A DNA stretch of 64,000 nt, taken from positions 1-64,000 of the forward strand of contig NZ_JZTW01000016.1 in NCBI RefSeq assembly GCF_000962805.1, in the 5' to 3' direction. This document shows positions 58,647 through 64,000 of the stretch, one piece after another. Numbering within the stretch: the first letter of the stretch is position 1; each line of letters begins with the position of its first letter. A program made the position numbers and the translations under genes. The notes beneath the pieces are model-generated. The model was not told where the DNA came from and did no database searches. It was given only the letters and a program-made list of their open reading frames with translations. This stretch comes from Pseudarthrobacter chlorophenolicus (GTDB lineage: Bacteria; Actinomycetota; Actinomycetes; Actinomycetales; Micrococcaceae).

Positions 58647-61202
58647 ATGAATCCCTCCAAGGCACCCGCGCGCCTCCTGTCGGTCGCCACCCTCGGCCTG
58701 GCACTCACCGTAGGCTGCCTCGCAGCCCCTGCTGCCGCCGTCGGGCCTTCTCCTTCCCAGCCCGGCAATCCGGGAATCCAGCTTGACTACCTGGACCGCG
58801 GCCTGGTTGCCGCCAAGACTTCCGAAGGCGTGTTCCTCAGCTGGCGCCTGCTGGGCAACGAGGCCACCGGGTCCTCCGAAACCGGCCTGACCGGAACGGA
58901 CTTCAACGTGTACCGGGACGGGCAGAAGCTGGTGACGGTCACGGACAGCACCAACTACCAGGACCCCGCCGGGACCGCCGGATCGAAGTACCAGGTGCGG
59001 GCCGTCGTCGGCGGCGTGGAGCTGGACGAAAGCGCAACCGCAACCCCCTGGGGCGGCAACTTCAAGGACATTCCCCTGAAGAAGCCGGCCGACGGCGTGA
59101 CCCCCGCCGGCCAGGCCTACACGTACTCGGCCAACGACACCTCCGTGGGCGATGTGGACGGCGATGGTCAGTACGAGTTCATCGTGAAATGGGACCCGAA
59201 CAACTCCAAGGACGTTTCGCAGGTGGGTTACACCGGCAATACGTACGTGGATACCTACAAGGCCGACGGCACGCTGCTGCACCGGATCGACCTCGGCGTC
59301 AATGTCCGCTCCGGCGCTCACTACACGCAGCTGCTGGTCAACGACTTCGACGGCGACGGCCGGGCCGAGCTGATGATGAAGACCGCGCCGGGCACCAAAA
59401 CCACCAACTACAACGCGGACGGCAGCGTGGCCGCGGAATCGTTCATCACCATGCTCCGGTCCGATATCAACGCCGGGTACTCGAACAGCGACGACTACAG
59501 GATGAGCGCCGCGGACTACTACCAACACATGGTGAAGACCTTCCAGGGCTGGACGGAGCACCCCGAGGTGAAGGCGGGGAACTGGCCGGCCACCCTCGAG
59601 GAAGCTTTCGGCATCGCGCCCAAGTACAAGTACCCGCTGTCCCAGGCCGATGCCGAGGCGCTGACCGACTACTTCATGGACGTCTACGCCCCCTCCCGAA
59701 GCGCCCGGAACAACCTCCGCGCGTTCGAGGGATTCATCGTGTCCGGCCCCGAATACCTGTCCGTCTTCGAAGGCGCCACGGGTAAGGAGCTGAAGACTGT
59801 CGCCTACCAGCCGGGCCGGACCGACGACGGCATGATGTGGGGCGATTACGCCATGGCCCGCATCGAACCGGGCAACCGCGTGGACCGGTTCCTCGCCGGC
59901 GTCGCCTACCTGGACGGCAAGAAGCCCGCAGCAGTGTTCGCCCGCGGCTACTACACCCGCACCACCCTGGCCACCTACACCTGGGACGGCACCAACCTTT
60001 CCCCGGTATGGAACGTGGATTCCGGCTGGACGCCCATGACCAACCCGTTCAACGACTCCCCGCACGGCCGCGACGGCACGGATCCGACCTACGGCAAGCT
60101 CACCACCCAGGGCTTCCACTCCCTGAGCGCCGCCGATGTTGACGGCGACGGCAAGCAGGAGATCGTCTACGGTTCGGCAACGCTCGACGACGACGGCTCG
60201 CTTCTGTACAGCTCGTTCGACACCCTGCCGGCCGGCAGTGCCGCGCCGGGCGAGGAGGCACGCCTGGGCCACGGCGATGCCATGCACGTGGCGGACATCG
60301 ATCCCAACCGCCCCGGCAAGGAAATCTTCACCGTTCACGAGGGCGCCACCTACGCACCGTACGGTTACGCCATGCGCGACGCCGCGACGGGTGAGGTGCT
60401 GTTCGGCGCCTACTCCGGCAAGGACACGGGACGCGGCATGATCGGCGACGTCGACCCCTCCGTTCCGGGCCTGGAGAACTGGGCGATCGGCATGCAGTCC
60501 GCCGACGGCCGCAAGCTTTCAAGCACAGGCCCCGGCACCAACATGAGCATCAGGTGGGCCGCAAACATGACGACGCAGATCGTCAACGGCGCCGGCGACC
60601 AGACCCCCACCATCGATGACTGGACGCGGGGCCGACTGCTCACCGCCGACGGCACCCGCACCAACAACGGCACCAAGGGCACCCCCAGCCTGGTGGCAGA
60701 CATCCTCGGCGACTGGCGCGAAGAACTGGTGGTCCGCACCGCCGACAGCTCCGCGTTGCGGATCTACCTGAGCACCGAGGTGACGGACCACAAGCTCTAC
60801 ACCCTGATGCACGATCCCCAGTACCGTGCTGAGGTGGCCCGCCAGAACACCACGTACAACCAGCCGTCCTACACCGATTTCTACCTCGCCTCGGACATGA
60901 AGTTCGGCAACGTCCCGCTGCGCGCCGCGTGGCTTCCGGGCAGCGTGAAGGCACTGCAGAATGCGGTGGAGGACCTTGTGGAATCGGGTGAGATCGCGGG
61001 CCCGGTGGCCAGCCAGCTCACCGCGGCTACCCAGCAGGCCCAAAAGGCCGTGGAGGACCGGGACGCCGCCAAGGCAGGGAAGGCCATCCAGCGTTTCGTG
61101 AAGTTCCTTGCCCAGCAGAAGAACCCGGACAAGGTGTCAGACACGGCCAGGGCGGTGCTGACCCACAACGCAGGCAACGTCCTCCGCGCTTTCGAAAAAT
61201 AG
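58647..61202 (+). CDS. Secreted rhamnogalacturonan lyase, PL11 family, with C-terminal helical domain
   Basis: An 851-residue secreted enzyme that cleaves rhamnogalacturonan I backbone by beta-elimination (YesW/YesX-like). The signal peptide is 1-31 (GLALTVGCLAAPAAAV). An Fn3-like strand domain (about 38-135) leads into an eight-bladed propeller (about 150-765) with calcium loops such as VGDVDGDGQYEF and VNDFDGDGRAEL. The last 80 residues (GSVKALQNAVEDLVESGEI onward) are a separate helical module of the FIMAH type. The ATG at 58647 follows AAAGGA 10 nt upstream. It is the last gene of the locus, with its own LacI operator. Confidence 0.93.
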   Translation: MNPSKAPARLLSVATLGLALTVGCLAAPAAAVGPSPSQPGNPGIQLDYLDRGLVAAKTSEGVFLSWRLLGNEATGSSETGLTGTDFNVYRDGQKLVTVTDSTNYQDPAGTAGSKYQVRAVVGGVELDESATATPWGGNFKDIPLKKPADGVTPAGQAYTYSANDTSVGDVDGDGQYEFIVKWDPNNSKDVSQVGYTGNTYVDTYKADGTLLHRIDLGVNVRSGAHYTQLLVNDFDGDGRAELMMKTAPGTKTTNYNADGSVAAESFITMLRSDINAGYSNSDDYRMSAADYYQHMVKTFQGWTEHPEVKAGNWPATLEEAFGIAPKYKYPLSQADAEALTDYFMDVYAPSRSARNNLRAFEGFIVSGPEYLSVFEGATGKELKTVAYQPGRTDDGMMWGDYAMARIEPGNRVDRFLAGVAYLDGKKPAAVFARGYYTRTTLATYTWDGTNLSPVWNVDSGWTPMTNPFNDSPHGRDGTDPTYGKLTTQGFHSLSAADVDGDGKQEIVYGSATLDDDGSLLYSSFDTLPAGSAAPGEEARLGHGDAMHVADIDPNRPGKEIFTVHEGATYAPYGYAMRDAATGEVLFGAYSGKDTGRGMIGDVDPSVPGLENWAIGMQSADGRKLSSTGPGTNMSIRWAANMTTQIVNGAGDQTPTIDDWTRGRLLTADGTRTNNGTKGTPSLVADILGDWREELVVRTADSSALRIYLSTEVTDHKLYTLMHDPQYRAEVARQNTTYNQPSYTDFYLASDMKFGNVPLRAAWLPGSVKALQNAVEDLVESGEIAGPVASQLTAATQQAQKAVEDRDAAKAGKAIQRFVKFLAQQKNPDKVSDTARAVLTHNAGNVLRAFEK

Positions 61203-61262
61203 GGGTTCACCGCATTTTGCCCCTCAGGGAAAGGACCGCCAGGTTAACGGCAGACTGTTGAT

Positions 61263-62096
61263 ATGACACTTGCACCGGTTATCGCACTCAACGACGGATA
61301 CTCGATCCCCCAGATCGGTCTTGGCACGTGGCCGCTGGACGACGACCAGGCGGCGGCCGCCGTCGTCCATGCCGTAGAAGCCGGCTACCGGCACATCGAT
61401 ACGGCAGTGAAGTACGGCAACGAACGCGGCGTGGGCCATGGCATCAAGGCCAGCGGCGCTGATCGTGGCGAGCTCTTCATCACCACCAAACTGGATGGCG
61501 AGTTCCAAGGGAATGACAGGGCCGTTGAGGGGCTGGAGGGGTCGCTGAAGAGGCTCGGCCTCGACTATGTGGACCTGCTGCTGATCCACTGGCCCTTGCC
61601 CGGCCGGGATCAGTTCGTCTCCACCTGGAAAACGTTCGAGCGCCTCCAGGCTGAGGGAAAGGTGTGCTCCATCGGAGTGTCCAACTTCAAGCCTGCACAC
61701 CTGGAGCGGTTGATGGCGGAGACGGATGTTGTTCCCGCCGTCAACCAGGTCCAGCTGACGCCTGCCGTTACCCGGGCGGCGGCGCGGGAATTCCATGCAA
61801 AACATGGCATCGCCACCGAGTCCTACAGCCCCTTGGGCGGTTCCGGGGCCGGCATCCTGGGCGCGCCGGTCCTGGGCCGACTGGCCGAAAAGCACGGCAA
61901 GACTCCGGGCCAGGTGGTACTGCGCTGGCACGTTCAAAACGGATTGGTAACGATTCCAAAGACCGCCAATCCTGACCGGATGCGCGAGAACCTGGATGTC
62001 TTCGACTTCGTGCTGGACCCGCAGGATCTCGCGGAATTGGCTATCCTCGACGAGGGACCCGGCGCCGGCAATGATTCGGACGTGACCGGGCATTGA
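61263..62096 (+). CDS. Aldo/keto reductase
   Basis: A 277-residue AKR of the same group as the gene at 47183. It has YRHIDTAVKYGNERG (Asp and Tyr), ITTKLDGEFQG (Lys), LIHWPLPG (His) and IPKTANPDRMRENLDVFDF. No strong ribosome site is near the ATG. It stands alone, 60 bp after the RG lyase and unrelated in function by sequence. The substrate is unknown. Confidence 0.9.
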   Translation: MTLAPVIALNDGYSIPQIGLGTWPLDDDQAAAAVVHAVEAGYRHIDTAVKYGNERGVGHGIKASGADRGELFITTKLDGEFQGNDRAVEGLEGSLKRLGLDYVDLLLIHWPLPGRDQFVSTWKTFERLQAEGKVCSIGVSNFKPAHLERLMAETDVVPAVNQVQLTPAVTRAAAREFHAKHGIATESYSPLGGSGAGILGAPVLGRLAEKHGKTPGQVVLRWHVQNGLVTIPKTANPDRMRENLDVFDFVLDPQDLAELAILDEGPGAGNDSDVTGH

Positions 62097-62227
62097 TCCA
62101 GGCCTGAGCAGCCTCTTTCCTCCTCTCCGGGGTTGGCAAATCGATAGTAAGCATGATTACTATTGGGGCAGAGGATGAATTGCCTCCGGAATCCGGGGGC
62201 GTCCTTACTTAGGAAGAGGAGCGAAAA
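62097..62227 (+). promoter_or_regulatory. Palindrome ATAGTAAGCATGATTACTAT (62144-62163) upstream of the GlsB-type gene
   Basis: A 20-bp dyad (ATAGTAA/TTACTAT arms) is followed by TGGGG. It matches the 26191-26214 site in 20 of about 25 positions. It lies 65 bp before the GlsB start. Confidence 0.6.
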
Positions 62228-62494
62228 ATGGGTTTCATTGCATTTCTGATTCTCGGACTTATTGCCGGTGCGATTGCAAAGGCGATCCTTCCGGGACGCC
62301 AGGGCGGCGGCTGGATCATCACCATGGTGCTGGGCGTCGTAGGTGCCCTGCTTGGTGGATGGATCGGCGGCGCGCTGTTCGGCGGCGGACTGCAGGAGTT
62401 CTTCTCGCTGCAGACCTGGCTGCTGGCGATCCTCGGATCGCTGATCGTCCTTGCGATCTACGGCATGGTCACTAAGCGTGGTGCGCGCCGCTAA
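62228..62494 (+). CDS. GlsB/YeaQ/YmgE-family stress membrane protein
   Basis: An 88-residue protein with three hydrophobic segments. The first is GFIAFLILGLIAGAIAKAI, then the Gly-rich motif PGRQGGGWIITMVLGVVGALLGGWIG, the transglycosylase-associated family signature. It is induced by general stress in other Actinobacteria, and its role is unknown. GAGGAG lies 5 nt before the ATG. It is a single gene with a terminator. Confidence 0.92.
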   Translation: MGFIAFLILGLIAGAIAKAILPGRQGGGWIITMVLGVVGALLGGWIGGALFGGGLQEFFSLQTWLLAILGSLIVLAIYGMVTKRGARR

Positions 62495-62513
62495 AGCAGC
62501 GCCCACAGCCAGG

Positions 62514-62548
62514 AAGCCGGCCTGGGGAGGACATCCCCAGGCCGGCTT
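62514..62548 (+). terminator. Terminator after the GlsB-type gene
   Basis: A 15-bp perfect stem (62514-62528 with 62534-62548), AAGCCGGCCTGGGGA, with a 5-nt loop, then TTTCACATTT. Confidence 0.88.
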
Positions 62549-62617
62549 TCACATTTCCGGCCATGGCGTTGCCGCCGGGCCGGACTTGGAAACCTTCTTT
62601 CGGAGCAGGAGTTCACC

Positions 62618-63016
62618 ATGAAAAACAAGCTTCTTTTGGGTGTTGGAGTTGCCGTTGGCTACGTCCTTGGATCACGGTCGGGCCGCGCCGCGTACGACAA
62701 GCTGAAGGCGCGCGCCGCCGGGATCTGGGACAGCAAACCCGTTCAGGACAAAGTGACAGTCGCCACCGAGGCCATCAAGGAGAAAGCCCCGGACGTGGCC
62801 GACCAGCTGTCAGAAGCGGCACGGCGTGCCGGAACTGTGCTGGGCTCGGCGATGCACCGCGATGACTCCTCCGGGAAGTCCACGCCAGCCAGCCACGACA
62901 CCTCGGCATCCGCCGCTCAAGCGGGCGGGCTCGGTGGAGACCACATCCCGGCCCACAGCACCCACCCGGAAACCACGAACCTCGGCACCACCAGTGAGGG
63001 CAACTCCAAGAGCTAG
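62618..63016 (+). CDS. YtxH-like small membrane-anchored protein
   Basis: A 132-residue protein. It opens with a short hydrophobic stretch and the YtxH-like GVAVGYVLGSRSGRAAYDKL, then an amphipathic, possibly coiled-coil helix (DKVTVATEAIKEKAPDVADQLSEAA). The remainder is Ser/Thr/His-rich and disordered. It probably sits at the membrane surface and may be stress-related. CAGGAG lies 6 nt before the ATG. Confidence 0.8.
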   Translation: MKNKLLLGVGVAVGYVLGSRSGRAAYDKLKARAAGIWDSKPVQDKVTVATEAIKEKAPDVADQLSEAARRAGTVLGSAMHRDDSSGKSTPASHDTSASAAQAGGLGGDHIPAHSTHPETTNLGTTSEGNSKS

Positions 63017-63278
63017 CCGCTTCGCGGAGGCAGCAGTCCCCTGTGAACCCCCGATTGACAAGGGGCTCCTGCGTTCCGTGTGCTACAACTGATTCGCCTT
63101 GCCGGCCGTCGCGATCCTTGGGGGACGCGCCGGCCGGCAGCGTGTTTAAGCCCCACCCGCTGAGCACTGCCAGTTCGGGGCGTTTTGAAGCTGCACGTTC
63201 AGTGCGGCCCCGCCGGCGTCACTTTCGGCCGCGATGTGAATCGGACGCCCATCCTCGGCCGAAACCGGCGGCCGGAAC
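63017..63278 (+). other. Intergenic stretch with hairpin 63100-63139
   Basis: There is no gene. TGCCGGCCGTCGC (63100-63112) pairs with GCGCCGGCCGGCA (63127-63139) with one G-T pair. It may end the YtxH-like transcript, with GTGTTT as a weak T-run. Confidence 0.55.
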
Positions 63279-63464
63279 CTAGGACCTGGCGTCGGGCCAT
63301 TGGGTGGGGTCGTAACCGTTGATCCCCGGTACACGCCGTGCCGGCTGGAGGTTATCGTCGTCGTCTGCATGCTCAGGCGCAGCTGGATCCGCATCCTTAG
63401 CGGCGTCCTTGCCCTGCTCCTCCGGGTCCTCCCGGACCCTCTTTCCATGTTCCCTGCCAGCCAT
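63279..63464 (-). CDS. Small acidic/basic hypothetical protein
   Basis: A 61-residue very polar protein: MAGREHGKRVREDPEEQGKD, then DAAKDADPAAPEHADDDDN, ending GINGYDPTQWPDARS. It is likely disordered. The ATG at 63464 has GGGAG 6 nt upstream. No function is assigned; similar polar proteins occur in Arthrobacter relatives as far as I recall. Confidence 0.55.
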   Translation of the reverse strand: MAGREHGKRVREDPEEQGKDAAKDADPAAPEHADDDDNLQPARRVPGINGYDPTQWPDARS

Positions 63465-63719
63465 CTGCCACTCCCGGCCCTCTGTTGACGTAGGCCCAGC
63501 TGCATGAACCACTATGGCAACCCTAGTCCCGGAGGAACGCCGAAAACGCTGGATCCCATCAAGAAAATGTCAATACTTTAGGCGCGGCTGCGCGTCCGCG
63601 CCGCCTAGGGTTGACGTGACCGCGTTGCGTTGCCGGGTCAGGAGCAGATACGGGCCAGGTTTTCCACATAGCGGTTTGTGTGGGTCCTGATTGTCAGTCC
63701 CCTTTGGCAGAGTGGGGTC
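63465..63719. other. Intergenic stretch before the right-edge frame
   Basis: No gene is seen. TAGGCGCGG and the complementary CCGCGCC-GCCTA near 63580-63606 form an imperfect hairpin. TTGACG at about 63612 could be a -35. Confidence 0.3.
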
Positions 63720-64000
63720 ATGGAAGCCATCGGGGAGCAGCTATCGGAGAGCGAAGACTCTTCGGACTTGCTGCCGCCCGACTTTCACCGCGGCAGTCAC
63801 CTTTCCGCAGGGCAGCACGTCCGCACGACAACGCACGACGCCGGGCCGCACCCCCGCGCCACGTCGCACCTTCGGCCAGTCCCCAGCTGCTCCGTTCCAG
63901 ACCCATCACCAGACCAATCATTGGGCGTGCCTCTGGATTCAGCTTTGGACCTGTCCGTCCTGACCGCACGGATGGCCACCGCGGCAGTAGCAGCCCGGGA
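63720..64000 (+). CDS. Open frame running off the right edge, hypothetical, partial
   Basis: An ATG-initiated frame stays open to the window end (93 codons, no stop). It begins MEAIGEQLSESEDSSDLLPP and ends with an Ala-rich, helix-like LDLSVLTARMATAAVAAR. The acidic start and a helical turn resemble the N-terminus of some DUF222/HNH-type actinobacterial proteins, but this is too short to decide. The ribosome site is weak (GTGGGG two nt before ATG). Confidence 0.4.
   Translation, partial: MEAIGEQLSESEDSSDLLPPDFHRGSHLSAGQHVRTTTHDAGPHPRATSHLRPVPSCSVPDPSPDQSLGVPLDSALDLSVLTARMATAAVAAR

Noticed and set aside
58641..60338. Long minus-strand frame opposite the RG lyase
   Set aside because: Val/Gly/His-rich shadow with no motif.

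Overview
The window is high-GC, densely coded DNA with strong GC bias at third codon positions. It is most like a soil actinobacterium of the Micrococcaceae (Arthrobacter/Pseudarthrobacter type). The basis is an actinobacterial two-gene NHEJ set (Ku plus a polymerase-phosphoesterase-ligase LigD), a desABCD hydroxamate siderophore operon behind an iron-box-like dyad, a fruR-fruK-fruA-ptsH fructose PTS locus, many GTG/TTG starts, and MHS, GlsB and DUF6458 genes typical of the group. The genus assignment is inference. No rRNA, tRNA, CRISPR, transposase, phage or plasmid gene was seen, so it reads as ordinary chromosome carrying several catabolic gene sets.

Layout, left to right. 1-6 kb: MFS exporter, a GH65 phosphorylase/beta-phosphoglucomutase pair with a LacI-type operator upstream, a serine hydrolase, and a small DUF6458 membrane protein. 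6.2-10.7 kb: fructose PTS operon with an operator over the -35. 10.8-12.1 kb: SRPBCC and methyltransferase pair. 12.2-15.9 kb: divergent ku and ligD. 16-20.4 kb: small basic protein, MHS transporter, FUSC membrane protein, SDR. 20.5-26 kb: desD-desC-desB-desA, four overlapping genes on the minus strand. 26-29 kb: small hypothetical, GNAT, acyltransferase-3 and DUF1304 genes. 29-34.9 kb: acid-sugar catabolic operon (DUF1537 kinase, HIBADH-type dehydrogenase, GntP permease, FBA-type class II aldolase) with a divergent FadR/GntR regulator and TGTCNGACA operators.

34.9-45.4 kb is a pectin locus. On the minus strand lie DUF6807, GH43 and a LacI regulator. On the plus strand lie a sugar ABC importer (binding protein and two permeases), a secreted PL1 pectate lyase fused to a CE8 pectin methylesterase, and a second PL1 lyase. 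Identical operators in opposite orientation sit in the divergent promoter. 45.4-50 kb: dodecin, a small protein, an HTH regulator divergent from two aldo/keto reductases, and an epimerase. 50.1-61.2 kb is a galactan/rhamnogalacturonan-I locus: secreted GH53 endo-galactanase and intracellular GH42 beta-galactosidase, divergent from a second ABC importer, a LacI regulator and a secreted PL11 rhamnogalacturonan lyase. 61.2-64 kb: an aldo/keto reductase and small stress-type proteins.

Together, the two polysaccharide loci cover backbone (PL1, CE8, PL11) and side-chain (GH53, GH42, GH43) breakdown of pectin. Each has its own importer and LacI regulator, and neither has its own ABC ATPase, so a shared MsiK/MsmX-type ATPase elsewhere is implied. 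Between genes there are structured palindromic elements (6187-6247, 10725-10790, 15962-16060) and a recurrent AGCATG-centred palindrome upstream of several small stress or transport genes. These are the least explained parts of the window.
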